A DNA stretch of 64,000 nucleotides from Ipomoea triloba (GCF_003576645.1 NC_044930.1:8767512-8831511), one strand, 5' to 3'. Numbered from the stretch's first letter, positions 32,531-45,211 are shown. The notes: generated by a model from the letters alone, not told the origin. Made by a program: numbers and translations.

Positions 32531-33724
32531 TATAATTAGGAGTTACCGATTCACTACTAAACACAAAATAGGAAAAAGAAAAGAGAAAAGAAACAACTAA
32601 ATGATTTCATATGTGGTGGCATTATCTTAATAGTTAATGACACTTTTAGTTCTGTTTAAGGATTAATTAATCATTATTAAATAAAACAAATTAATAAGGA
32701 AAATTGATGAAGTGGTCTTTTGAGTGAGTGGATGTGTAAGAAGATACCCTACGGATATCGTTCCCACAAGCATTGACGATAGGCGTAGAGTTTTAATGTT
32801 CTAAGCATAAGATACTAATGTTTCCCATGGAAATCTAGCCAAATCGAAGGGTTGATTTGGATACAAACACAATATCAAACAACACACTATAATGAAAACA
32901 AATGATAAGAAAGTGGAGGTAGATATGAACTAAAGGTAGGTCAAGATAGTGATCCCAAATTGGGGACCAATTCAAAAGATGATAGATGCCATATAACAAT
33001 AGGGAAGCCTTTCTCAAGGTCATCACACACTCCTAGAACATTCAAGGACATTCTCATGACTCAAGAATGTCTAAGAGCCAGTTTATCAAACATTTGGTGT
33101 TCTTAATTAACATTACACACTCTCATTTTCACAAAGGTGAAGCATGGTTGATCAACTCCTTGAACTTAGACTAGGCTTGCATTCCCTAATCGAGACTCAA
33201 ATAATCATATCAATTAACAATATCAAAGTCATGTCTCAACTTTCCTTAACCAATTCAAAATCATCCATCAAATACATAGCCTACATCCTACATCCCTCCA
33301 AGTAGAACTAATCACACATAAGCATAATGAAAATAGCACAAGATTCATAATCAACAAGAAATTCCATAACAAACACAAGATAAAGATGAAAGCAATGAAA
33401 TAAGAAAGTAAATTGCAAAGAATGAAATAAAGAGAAGAAAAACTTATCCAGTGAAAATGGATATGAAATCCTTGAAATTCAAGTTTAAATGCTACAATTC
33501 AATCTTCCAAAATATTTAGGAACCTAAATATAAGCCTAATCTAACTTAAAATATCAAAGAAACTGAAATAGAGAAGCTAGGATTCTAAAATGGGTCGGAA
33601 CGAAGTTGAGATGGTTGAAAACGGGATGAAATACAAACAAGGAAGGCTGGCCACGGGTGTTTCACCAATATTCTACGAATTGAGATTTGAGCTACTAGTC
33701 ATTTTTTAATGTTTTCCACCCATG
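32531..33724. other. No gene; possibly a decayed LTR in reverse orientation
   Basis: 32,700-33,660 resembles, in style only, the reverse-oriented gypsy LTRs elsewhere in the window (long A/C-rich strand, sparse GC). I cannot define ends or a target duplication, and there are no coding motifs. Confidence 0.3.
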
Positions 33725-33850
33725 TGACCGACTTAATTAAGGGGTAAAGTGCTAGGCAGAGAGGTTTTTCTATACAAGAGGAGATTTAAACTCTAGACCT
33801 CTCTTAAACGATGAGAGTGCATGATCACTCATGCCAACCAAGTTTGTTAA
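33725..33850 (-). mobile_element. tRNA-derived SINE (minus)
   Basis: The minus strand reads TTGGCATGAGTGATCATGCA, like box A, then GGTCTAGAGTTTAAATC, like box B, about 40 bp later, with a fitting 3' flank. Ends are approximate. Confidence 0.5.
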
Positions 33851-34189
33851 TACATATATTTATTTTTAACTCACCAAAGAATGGATCAATTCATAACTAG
33901 TCAAGGAATATAAATGATTCTATTTTTACAGTAAGAGATGAGTATTAACATATACATTTAGAAAGGGAGCAATGTTTTTTTTTTTTTTAAGATTAAAAGT
34001 ATATGTACTTTTAGCTCATTGACGGGGCGTTTGGTTGGGAGGAAGGAATTAGGGGGGAAAAGAATTGTAATTCGGTGGAATTGCAATTCAATGAATAAAG
34101 TATGAATTGGAATTACAGTGTTTGGTATGCAGGAATAGGAGTACAGGGAATTCAAAGGTAAGAAGCGACAAAATGACTAAAATGTCCTT

Positions 34190-34735
34190 ATGTTGTTGTA
34201 GCAGTAGCAGTAGGAGTAGGAGTAGGAGTAGGAGTAGTAGTAGGAGTAGTAGCAGTAGTAGAAGTAGTAGCAGTAGCAGTAGCTAGGAGTAGGAATAGGA
34301 GTAGGAGTAGCAGTAGCAGTAGGAGTAAGGGTAGTAGTAGGAGTAGGAGTAGGAGTAGTAGCAGTAGCAGGAGCAGTAGTAGTAGCAGTAGCAGTAGCAG
34401 GAGCAGTAAGAGTAGTAGTAGGAGTAGTAGGAGCAGTAGCAGCGGCAGCAGTAGCGGCGGCGGGCGGGCGGCAGCGGCAGCGGCAGCAACAGTAGTGGTA
34501 GTGGTAGCAGTAGTAGCAGTAGTAGTAGCAGTAGTAGCAGTAGTAGTAGCAGTAGTAGCAGCGGCGACAACGTCAGCAGCAGTAGTAGTGGTAGTGGTAG
34601 CAGTAGTGGTAGCAGTAGTAGCAGTCGTAGCAGTAGTAGCAGTAGTAGCAGTAGTAGTAGTAGTAGTGGGTAGTAGTAGTAGTAGTAGTAGCAGTAGTAG
34701 CAGTAGTAATTCTTTCAATAATAATAATAATAATA
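34190..34735. repeat. 545-bp mixed trinucleotide microsatellite (AGT/AGC/AGG/GGC)
   Basis: This is almost pure three-base periodicity with AGT as the core unit and AGC, AGG, and a GC-rich AGCGGC/GGGCGG core near 34,440-34,490. It is followed by (AAT)n. Long homopolymeric frames (Leu, Thr, Val or Ser) appear in several frames on both strands and are artefacts. It lies in the left arm of the MITE at 34,023. Confidence 0.9.
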
Positions 34736-34911
34736 ATTAAATATTAATATAATTGCCTAATTTTTATTTATTGTAATCATTATGGTATTTCTCATTCCCT
34801 TCTTTTGTCTAATTATTTAAGCAATATATATAAAAGTATAATATTTTTATAATTATAACTAAAGAATAATTGAATAATTTTTTCGACATTAATGTACTAT
34901 AATTATTCAAC

Positions 34912-34916
<5 letters not shown>

Positions 34917-34962
<46 letters not shown>
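34917..34962. repeat. (TA)n microsatellite
   Basis: A pure TA dinucleotide run. Similar runs occur at 27,472-27,520, 37,877-37,938 and 60,477-60,523. Confidence 0.95.
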
Positions 34963-34968
<6 letters not shown>

Positions 34969-35249
34969 CTAATATAATTTGTATCTAATTGATTTTGAGA
35001 CTGATATATAAATCATTACATTTCAAGATTTTTTTTTACCTTACCATAATTCATCATTTTTCATTGTATCTCTTGCTTTTTTCAGCCACAGAATTAAAAC
35101 TCTACCCATAATGGTTCTTACTTTCGTTTTACTCAATGGAATAAATGCCTAATGTATTGCTTTGACAATTAGGGTACGATTAATTCGATTGTACGGGATG
35201 TTAGGGTTAAAAGATTGAGATAATATTTTTTGTTTTGTCGAAAACAATT

Positions 35250-36428
35250 TTAATAAGGTGCTGTGTGTGTGTGTATATATATATTGATATGTAGTTGGAA
35301 TTTGTGATTACATTGTGCTTTCTTTGTGTTCATGCTAAAGATTAGTTTAAGTAGTTGTACATACTTGTAAATACCGTTCATTTTTCCATTGTGGTTTGCA
35401 ATTGTAAAGATGAGGTAAATAGGATATGCATTTGAAATTTTTGATATGTTTTTGTTCATTTTGCTTTGTAAGTGTGGGAAATGAGGTGTTGTAGGCTCAA
35501 TTGGTTGAAAATGTTTGGAAACCACCCTTACACCGAGTGAGATTTGCATAGGGCCCAAATAGGTTTTAAATTCAATTCTGCATGCTTGTTTGTGGTTCAA
35601 TGCGCAATTTCCATAGACCTCAGTTAAAGATCTCTTGAAATGGGAGTGTACACGGTAAGGATTGTGGTATGTAAGGTGGTATGACCTGGAATTGAATTTA
35701 TTTGGTGTGGCACAAGGCAAAAGGAGAGATTTTTCATTTTTTTGTGAGATTGTGTGATTCCCTACTCCCATTGTAAAAGGCATGAGGGGTTGAAAAGAGT
35801 CAATAGAAAAAGCTAAAAAAGACTTTAAGCTATCCTTGCTTGAGAGGGAAAAACATGAGGTGAGCCATCTCGTAGGATTTGGGCAACCATTGCACAGACT
35901 TCAAAAAAGCGTAGAGCTCTATGTGAAGGCGGTTGACTCAACGGGGTATCCTAGAGGTGATTAGAAAATAGAGAGATTTTCACGCTAAGCCAAAATGCGT
36001 GGAGAGGCTTGTGTCACACTATCACGCATGTTTAAATGGGTCTTTGGGGCCAAATGAGGCAAAGTTGGAAAGGCCGTGTGCATCGTTCCTATTAGTGGCC
36101 TCAGCTTGGAAGGCCTGTGGAAATTGTGGATTGAATCATACCCCTTTGCTTGTGAATTTATATGATTGAGAGATTTTACCATGCAAAACAGTGAGAGACC
36201 TTGGGGTTTTTGGAGTCCTTACATTTTGAGGCAATTGAGGGTACCACATTCACTTTCCCATTTTTACAAAGTAGGAAGATGAATAACATATCATTGACTT
36301 CTGGTGCACAACTTATTTGCTTGATCTTTGGAATTGTATGGTTGCTTTTGAAGGGGCTTGGTATTTCAATCTGCTTAACTTGGTTTTGTCTTGCTTGAGG
36401 GCAAGCAAGGTCTAAGTGTGGGGAGATT
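35250..36428 (+). mobile_element. 3' internal region of a Tat/Athila-like gypsy element
   Basis: This is non-coding sequence ending in the highly typical CTTGAGGGCAAGCAAGG ... AAGTGTGGGGAG, which in plant Tat/Athila-group elements precedes the 3' LTR and includes the polypurine tract. The left boundary is not defined. The rest of the element (gag-pol) is absent, so this is a truncated remnant. Confidence 0.7.
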
Positions 36429-37871
36429 TGATATGTCATTAAATGGCATCATATTTGTGCTTGTTTATGATTGCTTTTTATTCAAATATTATGTAAAGGA
36501 ATGTGGAATAACTCTTAATTTGTTGTATTTTGTTTGAAGGAAGAAATGACCGAGCAATGAGCAAACAAGCATGAAAAGGTGTTAATCTTTGGAGAAAACG
36601 GGGCTTTAAAGCATAAGGAAAACACCCAAGGGGACACCGGAGAACAAAGGAGCAAAACGAAGGCGTGGAGGTCAATTTGAAGAACTCACGCTGACACTCA
36701 CACCGTGAGTGTCAGCGTGAGTCCTCAGTGTGGTTTCTGATCAGAAACTCACGCTGAGACGCACGGTGTGAGTCTCAGCGTGAGTGCTGATCAGAAACTG
36801 ATCATTGAACTCACGCTGACACTCACACCGTGAGTGTCAGCGTGAGTCTCAATGATCAGTTTCTGATCGTTGAGACTCACGGTGGGACTCACACCGTGAG
36901 TCCCACCGTGACTTCTAGCCCTGAAAGGTGCGAAAGGGCGCAAAAATTACACTATAAATACCCTTGGTTGGTTATTTTGTAATCACTTTTGAATTGCTAA
37001 ACACCCTTTTAGTTTTTCTCTCTAGGAAACCTTAAAGAACACTTCACACACTTGCAATCTATTGTATTTACACAATCTACATCAATTTCCAGATTATTTC
37101 TTTCAATCAAATCATCAAGTTAAGTTCTCTATTTCTTATTTTTGCATTTATATTTCTTAAAGTTTCTTTTGAATTCCATGTTTATTATTTCAATTGCTTA
37201 TTGCTTTACATTCCAAATATGAATACTTAAACATATTTAGGATTTGAATTGAACTTCCTTGAATCCCAATATGAATTAAATTGCATAAATTAGGTTTGTA
37301 TTGTCTTAATTTTGAACTTGGCTATGAATTGGGTAGAATTGATTTTACTCTTCATAGTTATGGCCAAACTATGCAAGAGATATTTGGAATTGGTGTTCCA
37401 CCTATGAGAATAGGGCTACACCATAGCCATACCTTTCATATTTCTTACTCACCTTTGAGAAAAGGGAGTTTGAAGGAAATAGACACACAAAGTGTTTGTT
37501 AAATTGCCTCTTCTAACCAAGTTGCCATGAGAATGGGACTTAGGATTAGTTGATAGTCCAATTGATCACGAGAGTGACATTGGCACTTAAACCATTTCCC
37601 CAAGTTCATCATCTAGACTTACATAACTTAATCTTTAGACACAAGGGATTTTATGCAAGGATGTTTGGTTCAAATCTCTATTTCATTTATTATCTTTTAA
37701 TTCTCTTATTTGCTCTCGTTATTGATTTATTAAACATGAACTACTCAAATATCTTTAGGTTAGCTTTCAAACACTGCATGAACCCATGCTTAACCCCTTA
37801 TTACTCAAACTCCCATTAAGCCATTCCTTGAGGACGATACACTTAATTTCCATCACCACTAAAATTACAAC

Positions 37872-37876
<5 letters not shown>
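36429..37876 (+). repeat. Gypsy (Tat/Athila-like) 3' LTR with palindromic cassette
   Basis: This LTR of about 1,448 bp begins TGATATGTCA after the polypurine tract and ends ACAACTTTCA. A GC-rich cassette at 36,683-36,912 is made of nested palindromes of ACTCACGCTGACACTCAC-type words. A TATA box (CTATAAATACCC) follows at 36,952. The 3' part contains GAGAATGGGACT and TTGAGGACGATAC, shared with the LTRs at 48,106-49,735 and 50,654-52,195. A (TA)n run abuts its end. Confidence 0.75.

Positions 37877-37938
<62 letters not shown>
37877..37938. repeat. (TA)n microsatellite
   Basis: A TA dinucleotide run immediately after the LTR end, where a primer binding site or host flank would be expected. Confidence 0.95.
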
Positions 37939-37940
<2 letters not shown>

Positions 37941-38579
37941 GGTTTATTTCATTGGACTTTCTATTTATTCATTTATTTATTGTATTTTATTTATTTATTT
38001 AGTATTTACTTAGATTAGATGACTAAAATAATAGCAATGATTATCTTTTATATGTATCTATATTAAATGACATGTATACAATATATGTGGACTATGCATA
38101 TTACTGGCATATTTTATGTATGTGTAATTTTCATAATTATGTTTATATTCTAGGCACATTTGATTTATTTAAATTCAAATATTTTAAAATCACGTGTTGT
38201 ATCTAATAATAACATAATATTTTATAATATTTTTTTTGGTAATATATTATGACGATCAATATATACAAGCAATTCAATATTACAAGAGAACAAATATTAT
38301 ATTGAGTGATATTTTTACACTAATCACATAATAAAATAATTGTACATGTTCAATATTATAATTTTTTTTATTATTATTCTCTTTAATTTTATTATCTAAA
38401 TATATAATTTAAAATATTTATCCATGCATCGCACCAATTATTTGCTTGAATTCAAGCAAGAATAACATTAGAAAACATAATCGGTCCAACCATTTTCATC
38501 ATTTGCACTATATAATATTAATGTTATAATTTATATAATTATATATCGATATAAATATTCTTAAAACATTATAATAAAA

Positions 38580-38613
38580 TTCATTCCGTGCAACGCACGG
38601 GCGAAAATACTAG
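38580..38613 (+). mobile_element. Helitron 3' terminus
   Basis: The hairpin CCGTGCAACGCACGG followed by GCGAAAATACTAG and a host T is the plant Helitron 3' end and matches that of the element at 23,793. The 5' end is not clear; TCTATATTAAAT at about 38,058 is a weak candidate. Confidence 0.7.
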
Positions 38614-39033
38614 TAATAATAATAATAATTCCTTCAAAAAGAATAATAATAAATATAATAATAATAATAATTCTTTTAAAAAAGAATAATAATAATAATA
38701 ATTCTTTAAAATAATAATAATAATTTTTTTTTAAATTTAAAAAAATACAAAGGGTATGGGAGGAGGGGCAAAATTGTCTTTATACCAACACAATTGCCCC
38801 TCCTCTCCACTGAATTACAATTCATGGGGTACCCCATAAATTGCAATTCATCATTTGGAGGGAATTGCAATTCCACAGAATTGCAATTCCCTCCAACCAA
38901 ACATTGTAGTTTGGGAATTCACTGAATTGCAATTCCTCCCAAACTACACTCAACCAAACAGGCCATTGAGTGTTAACCATATTTTCACATTTTAACTGTA
39001 AATTGTTTGTATCAAAATCTAAAGGCACAATCT

Positions 39034-39465
39034 CCTATGAGATTATCTCACGAATTGTCATTTGTGAGAGAGATCGAGTTTTTCATAAGTATTACACTTT
39101 CCTTCATAAATATTACAATTTACTCATAAATAACTTTTCAACCCCAATATTATATTTTGATTTAAATGTATTACATTTTTAATCAAAAGTATCACATTTT
39201 CTTTATACATATTACATGATTCTTATAAGTAACAATCAAACAATTTATCTCTGATTATTAATATAATTTTTTCTCAAAAGTAACTATTCAACTCCTCAAT
39301 ATTACATTTTAATTTAAAAGTATTACACTATCATTTATAAGTAACAAACAATATATTCTTGATTTGTACGGAATATTACATTTTCCAACATAAGTATTAC
39401 AATTTCATTTTGACCCGACCCGTCTCACGAACCAGGATTTATGAGACAATCTCACTCAAACAAAT
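39034..39465. mobile_element. MITE with TGAGATTRTCTCA termini
   Basis: TGAGATTATCTCACGAATTG on the left is answered by the complement of ..GAACCAGGATTTATGAGACAATCTCA on the right. The interior repeats AAGTATTACATTTT-like words. No target duplication was settled. Confidence 0.5.
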
Positions 39466-40041
39466 TTAACTTATAATAAATCATCATATGCATTTTATAG
39501 TTGTGCACAATGCACTTCAGATTTTAAAATATTTATCAAATGTCATTGCACTTCTTTTCATATTTCTTTGCTTTACAATTGTTGATCTTCTCCAAATGAA
39601 TGACTTAGATCAATTCATGATTTTACATGGGCGGTTGTTTTCATGATATCGCATCCCCATACACACGCACATAAAGTTTTTTTTTCTTTGTGCAACTAAT
39701 TTTCTCTAGATCTCTCATCCTGACCTTTTTAAAGTATATATTAACCTAGAGATGTCAATAGTAGTTCGAAATTGATGAGTTAGCCGATAACTCGATAATA
39801 CTAAAAAATTATACTGTTAAGATTAAAAAGAAATTAGTCTGATAAAGATCATACCAATCAAGCATGCCCAATTTAGCTATTGGGTTGGCCCACTAGCCCA
39901 TTAAAAATAAAAATATCAAAAAATTAAGGAAAAAGTGTCAAATAGGTCACCTTATCGTTTTTGTGCAATTGGACCATTGAACTTAAAAAGTGTGCAATTC
40001 AACCATCAAACAAGCAAAATTTGTGTAATTGGACCATTTTT
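39466..40041. other. No gene recognised
   Basis: AT-rich flank. 39,930-40,030 has phrases (AATAGGTCACC, AATTGGACCATT) typical of decayed foldback MITEs. Confidence 0.4.
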
Positions 40042-40194
40042 ACAAAAAATTTTAATTCAATGTGGAGTTTACAAATTGTGTAATGTGTGAATGTGGAGTT
40101 TACAAATTGTGAATGTAAAGTATAGTGTATGTGAATGTAGAGTATAGTGTATATGAATGTAGACCCAGGTCCACCTTGCCCTGGCATAACAACC
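40042..40194. mobile_element. Right arm of a family B Mutator-like MITE
   Basis: The end ACCCAGGTCCACCTTG ... GGCATAACAACC is the inverted terminus of 3,438-4,430, and the interior repeats GAATGTAGAGTATAG as there in complement. The left arm is missing. Confidence 0.7.
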
Positions 40195-40813
40195 TGTTCA
40201 GAGCAATATCCTACGTCTGCGGGGCTACTCACGAAAAGCCCAATCCACTAAGAAACAAAAAGAGTTACAAGAAATAAAAATACCAACACCATTCAACAAT
40301 GGACAACGTTGAGTACAAACTTATTTCTTCAAAACTACAGTCGTGGATGAATTCGTGCAAGCCAATCACCAAGTCTTCATAAGTCGCATAATTGAGCTGA
40401 ATTGGCGTACGCAACTTCCATCTTCAATGTTACAGAAAAAAAGAGAAAGCCATAATATAATCCTTCGTGATCTGGAAAGTAATAAAGCAGTATGGCTAAT
40501 AATTGAATAGTTCACCCTTTGATTTCTCTCCCTAGGCGTGTAAGAAATGAGAAGCAAAAACCTTCCTTTTTATACTTAGAAACCATCTCTACTTCTGGTT
40601 GTAATTCCACACGTTAGATCCCCACCAAATACTCATCACCATGCATTTTAGATCACCGCCATAATTATCGCACGAACAAAGAGTAATTCAATTGACAAGC
40701 TGAAGCAAGTTCTGAAGTAGCATCAGAATTAGGTCCAGGCAGTCTAGAAAAACTAAACCTACATTTTAAACTTCACCTAATGTGTAACAAATAATTAGGC
40801 CAATATCCTAACA
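40195..40813 (-). repeat. Copia-type LTR, probably solo (minus)
   Basis: On the minus strand it runs from TGTTAGGATATTGG to GGATATTGCTCTGAACA (619 bp), with a TATA box in TAAGTATAAAAAGG near the middle. It has the TG...CA ends and proportions of a copia LTR, but there is no coding region nearby. The 5-bp flanks differ (CAACC and TATAC), so it may be a recombinant or one end may have been rearranged. It abuts the truncated LRR of the broken NLR. Confidence 0.6.
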
Positions 40814-40881
40814 TATACCAATTGAACATTTGAAATATTTATTGTATTTAATCATGTATCAATTGGACATTTACACTATTT

Positions 40882-42462
40882 TTGGGAGGGGAGGGTAATT
40901 GCATAGGAGTGTTGGTGTGGACATGCCTTAACTTTTCCATGTTCCATATGCCTCCATCAATTTGTAGCCTCGGTTCTGTGGTATTGATCACCAGAGTCTT
41001 CAATTCACCAAGATTTTTGAATGACTTAGGCAGGAAATTCAGATTATTGGCTGTGATAGCAAGATACCTGAGAAGATATAAGCCATAAATATCATTTGGT
41101 AGCAAACTAGGCCTGATGAGTTGTTGCTCAATATTTAACACCTTAAGAAGTGCAAAAGTGTTTGAGATAGTTGCTAACTGCTCTTGTGTCACATCAATAA
41201 TCTCACCCCATTCTGAAGAAAATGCCGACAAAGAATGGACCTGTTTACCAAATGGACTCCTCCTCATCTTGTAGCAACTGAGATATAAACGAGATGGATT
41301 CTTTTCTGCACCTAATAATATGTCCATAGTAGAGGAGTGGAAACAAAGACGGTGACGAGTTGAAGAAGAAGAAGTATTCTCATCATCTAACTTTTGCCCC
41401 TCATAATCTATTACCTTAAATAAATTTTTCCTTGTAGCTTCAGTTTTGCAAAAATCGTGAATTGCATTGTGGATGCGACATATTTTTATTTGACCATTTG
41501 CTCTTCTTTTCCTCACAATCACAAGATTTCTATCAACAAGGTCATTCAAATATTTTTGAGCTTCAACTTCTAGTTAAAGAGTATCCAAACTCATCTATAG
41601 CTGGAATGAATTCTTCACAACGTATTAACTTCCAAACAACAATTTCATGTCTTTGGGGAAAATATGCAAAATATAGGAAGCAACTTTTCAACATTTCATG
41701 AGGCAAATGTTTATAGCTCAACATTATTAGCTCATGGAAACTCTGGCGTTCTTGAGTAATTCCTGAAAATAAATTTTCAGCAATTCGTTGCCAGTCATCA
41801 ATAGTTATACACGTACGTAGGACGCCAGCAACCATTACTAGATCGAGCAAGCGGTAGTCCTTGGCATTGTTTTGCTATTCTTCTACCGATATCTTCTAAT
41901 AATGGGTCACTGCAGCCCATTTCACCAAAAACATTTTTTTCTATTATCAACCAACTATCATCATCTGTTAAAAATCCTAACTTATGAGATTTCCAGGTAG
42001 GATCTACTAGAGAGTGATATCAGGTAGTCACCAGGACTCTACTTCCATTCAAATTTTCTGAAAATGCAACTTTCAAAGAATCTCAATCTTTTTTTCCCAT
42101 ACATCATCCAATACAATGAAGTATCTTTTAGCTAGCCTCCAATAAATTCTTTATTTTATGTCCCAATACATCTTCGGAATCCATGCTAAAAGTCTTCTGC
42201 CTGTATGCTTGGTAATTTGAGATAGAATGTTAAAGAACTCTTGCCTTCTATCAAAGCACTGTGAAACGTGAACCCATATGCAATGGGTGAACTTTTGTAT
42301 AATTTCTGGGTCTTTAAAAAGCATTGAAGCAAATGTAGTTTTGCCGGTACCACCCATCATATCCCTACCATTGGGATGACAATCAAATTATTGGATGCCT
42401 CCATTCCAAATCATTCTTAAAACCTACTCTATCTTATTTTCATGTACTACCACCGGTCCAGC
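40882..42462 (-). pseudogene. Broken, 3'-truncated NB-ARC-LRR (third NLR copy)
   Basis: It is homologous to the exon at 1,076-3,367. The acceptor TTTTCAG is at 42,463, then A-G-P-V-V-V-H-E-N-K-I-E and a stop. The frame is lost and regained: P-loop M-G-G-T-G-K-T-T at about 42,350, shifts near 42,160, 42,020 and 41,870, RNBS-D region S-C-F-L-Y-F-A-Y-F-P at about 41,670, I-H-N at the MHD position, and LRRs from about 41,300. Homology ends abruptly at 40,882 (position 1,768 of the main gene), next to a 70-bp unrelated stretch and a copia LTR. The second half of the LRR and the C-terminal exons are lost. It is clearly non-functional as an NLR. Confidence 0.9.
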
Positions 42463-43439
42463 CTGAAAATTTAAAGGAGAAAATTCATGAAAACGTGAAA
42501 CCCATACTAATCAAGTGCTGTGGGAGAGTGGAAGGGAACAAAATTGAAATTCACTCGCAAATCATTAGTACAATAATAATGTGCACTGTCCAAATTAAAT
42601 GTTCAAACTAATTCCTAATATTTGCTTTTGAACCTTGATGCAATATATACCATATTTAATTTTAACATATATAACTAAGCAATTCAAAAAATATAACTAA
42701 CTAATTAATTTTTATTGAAACACTGAAAACGTATTATTTTATTGGAAAGAAATTTATATAATGATAACACTATAGCTAGTAACGAAGGGTGTTTCGATGG
42801 CAGGATGTTAGACTCGACTCTTCAAGCAGCAGTCAAATAATTCCCTCTTTGAACTCGTGACTTGTTCTAGTATCATCAATTGTCAAGATAAACGCGGATC
42901 ACTATGACAAAAGCTATACCTAGTAGCGAATGCGTAAGTTTATTTCATTATACTTGTGTCGCAGTCGGTATCACGTTTGGATAACAAGATGCTAGACTCG
43001 GCTCTCCAAACCGTAACTCAACATCAAAGCATAATATAATATAGAATATAATAAACATATAATTCAATGCTATTACCCAAGTTCATGAGAATTTTAATAG
43101 AGACTTTTTTAAGGAAGATCATTCTCAGCAGAAGCGAGCTCATACTAAGAAGAACAAAAAGAGCCGTGAGACAATAAAAATTTTTGACACTTCGAAGTCT
43201 ACATTTAAGACAAATTGGTGATAAACAAACGAAACTCTTTTGGACTAAAATGTGCTTATACTGGAAACAATCATTACCCTATGGTAATCAAAAGTGTACT
43301 TTTTTATGGTCTATACAGCACACTGTGTGAACCATGGTCAACATAATAATTTGTCGAAATTCATTAACAATAAATGGTTTAAAAACTGATAAAAACGAAC
43401 ACCGAAATGGAATGCCTGAAGTGTATGTAATTTATTTCA
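42463..43439. other. Intron remnant of the broken NLR, then unassigned sequence
   Basis: 42,470-42,640 is collinear with the main gene's intron (3,380-3,437 joined to 4,440-4,530) and lacks the 993-bp MITE. 42,780-43,020 contains two related blocks (..CTAGTAACGAAGG.. / ..CTAGTAGCGAATG.., ATGTTAGACTCG / ATGCTAGACTCG). 43,300-43,350 has a MITE fragment like 20,985. No CC exon is found. Confidence 0.6.
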
Positions 43440-44196
43440 GTCACAAGCAAATCCACACTACCAAGACAAATATGCAGTACGTGAAAGAAAAAACGATAAA
43501 TAACCTTGACACTCCTTAACTGACTACCATACCAAAATACCATATGAAAGTCATGCGAAAGTAATCACAAATTGAAAATACAAAAATAATCTCCCAATTC
43601 AACAATATGAAATCACTAACACACACTTTAATTGGCTTTCAACATGAATGCGCGCCACTCATGCTCAGGAATTCATCCAACATCAAATCACGCGTGCCTG
43701 AGCAACCATAATAATAAATTAAAGTTATTTATAATTGAGGCAATCAAGCTCAATCCACTGAAAAACAAAATAATAATAATAATAATAATAATAATTGAAA
43801 GAAATATTAAAAGAACAAGTTTTAAAGATTTTGACTAACCTCTAGATTACTGACAACTGACAAGAAAGATATAAAAATAGATAGTTCAATTCTGATCCAC
43901 ACATTCATTGCATCATCAAAAACAAATGCATCAACTTTAATTCTTTATTTCAAGAAAGCAATTGACATAGCTGACCAAACAATTAATCATCATCAGAAAC
44001 CTGAAGAAAAATGTACAACTAAGTTAAAAAAAAATAATCAAATAAATAATATATTTAAAATAATCTAATTCAATATCTTATATTTTGCTGAAACTTAAAA
44101 TGAAAAGAAAAAACATTAAATTAATTGGTTTATAACTATATATATGAGAAACTAACTTCAAGGCTTTGCTTGAGGACCGCAAGAGGCATCAGCCAC
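43440..44196 (-). repeat. 3' flank of a further NLR copy (paralogue of 61,386-62,085)
   Basis: Shared phrases in order are CACAAGCAAATC, TTGGCTTTCAACATGAATGC, (AAT)n with ATTGAAAGAAAT, and ATCAGAAACCTGAAGA. It holds an NLR last exon at 43,983-44,000. At 44,197 it is cut by the CACTA element, so its upstream exons are gone or displaced. Confidence 0.8.
43983..44000 (-). pseudogene. Orphan last exon of an NLR copy
   Basis: After the acceptor TTTTTCTTCAG it reads V-S-D-D-D-stop, matching the last exons at 534-545 and 61,914-61,928. The 28-codon exon that should lie upstream is missing because the CACTA element starts 197 bp away. Confidence 0.6.
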
Positions 44197-45020
44197 CGCT
44201 ACACCAAAAGGGTTATTTAGTGGCAGTTAATTTGTTATTTAGCGGCGGTTCAAAACCGCCACTAAACTGTTTAGAGGCGGTTCTCCAACCGTGTCTAAAT
44301 AGTGTGTCGCGAAGGATTTTGAGGCGGTTTTAGACAAGTGTGGGAATTAATGGAAAACTTATTTAGCGGCGGTTTTTAATGCATTTAGCGGCGGTTTTGT
44401 AACCGTCGCGAATAATCAATTATTTTTGTCCAGAATTTAGCGACACTTACATAACCGCCACTAAATTATTTTATTTATTTTTACTTTAAATATTAGCGGC
44501 CGCTAAATCTTAATTTTAGTTTTTAAATTATTTCTTATCTAATTGAAATGAAAGTTTTTGAACTGACATTAAAATTTTTCATTGTATTTTAATTTTTATT
44601 TTTATAATCCTGATCAAATTAAGTATTTTTTTATAAATCTCTAAATTCAAATTTGCATTGCAACCACAAACAAACTCTATATACACATTTAATTGAAAAG
44701 AAAATCAATTATAACGAATATTTGTCAAATAATATCAAACAATATTCATGTATAACCAACCGTCTACATATTAATTGAATTGTATACATAACTGAAAAAT
44801 ATTCTAAATGAAAAATATAAAGCAACATAGTAGTTTATTCATCAATATGACGGTTTCATGCAAAAGGAAATTGCTCATTTACATCATCACTAGACGATGA
44901 ATATCATTTTTCACCCACGATAACAATTGGTAGTCATGACTTTTCCTTGTAGTATTTTGAATCTTTGAGGACTCAAACAACTGAGGAGCTTGGAGACCAG
45001 GGCACTGGTGGTATGTATTG

Positions 45021-45097
45021 ATTGAATCAATCTTGCAATCAATTAACTTTGCTGTGATTACCTTGACAACCCATGGCTCCACCTTAATGTAATAAAT
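45021..45097 (-). pseudogene. eIF3m exon fragment (d) in the CACTA element
   Basis: After the acceptor GACTGCAG the frame reads V-E-P-W-V-V-K-V-I-T-A-K-L-I-D-C-K-I-D-S, matching the PCI-domain end of plant eukaryotic translation initiation factor 3 subunit M. The sequence after I-N no longer fits eIF3m. Confidence 0.8.
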
Positions 45098-45211
45098 CTG
45101 CAGTCATACACCAACTTGATCAGTAATGAAATTGAATTAATCAAATAACTGTGTCTCTGTTTGCATGTCCCAGCAAAAAAACTAATTAAAACATTACATA
45201 AAAGATTTCAC

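Larger units (their letters stand above)
34023..38963. mobile_element. PIF/Tourist-like MITE split by later insertions
   Basis: The left end GGGGCGTTTGGTTGGGAGG and the right end complement GGCCTGTTTGGTTGAG are inverted, with CATTGA on both sides (34,017-34,022 and 38,964-38,969). Both arms contain GGAATTGCAATTC words and (AAT)n runs. Between them lie the trinucleotide tract, a gypsy remnant and a Helitron end, so the original element was under 1 kb. A complete relative is at 52,747-53,652. Confidence 0.6.

Noticed and set aside
34188..34740. Long open frames of Leu/Thr or Val/Ser runs on both strands
   Set aside because: They arise from the trinucleotide microsatellite, exist in several frames at once and have no start context or splice support.
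35250..35783. 177-codon minus-strand frame
   Set aside because: It lies antisense in the non-coding 3' region of a gypsy element. Composition is not coding-like and there is no domain.
36683..36912. Regular palindromic words that could suggest a CRISPR-like array
   Set aside because: There are no uniform repeats with unique spacers, the block is within an LTR, and the genome is a plant nuclear one.
44160..44196. Possible CC-domain fragment beside the CACTA left end (W-L-M-P-L-A-V-L-K)
   Set aside because: The same position in the paralogous flank near 62,090 is intron-like sequence with only chance similarity to a CC exon.
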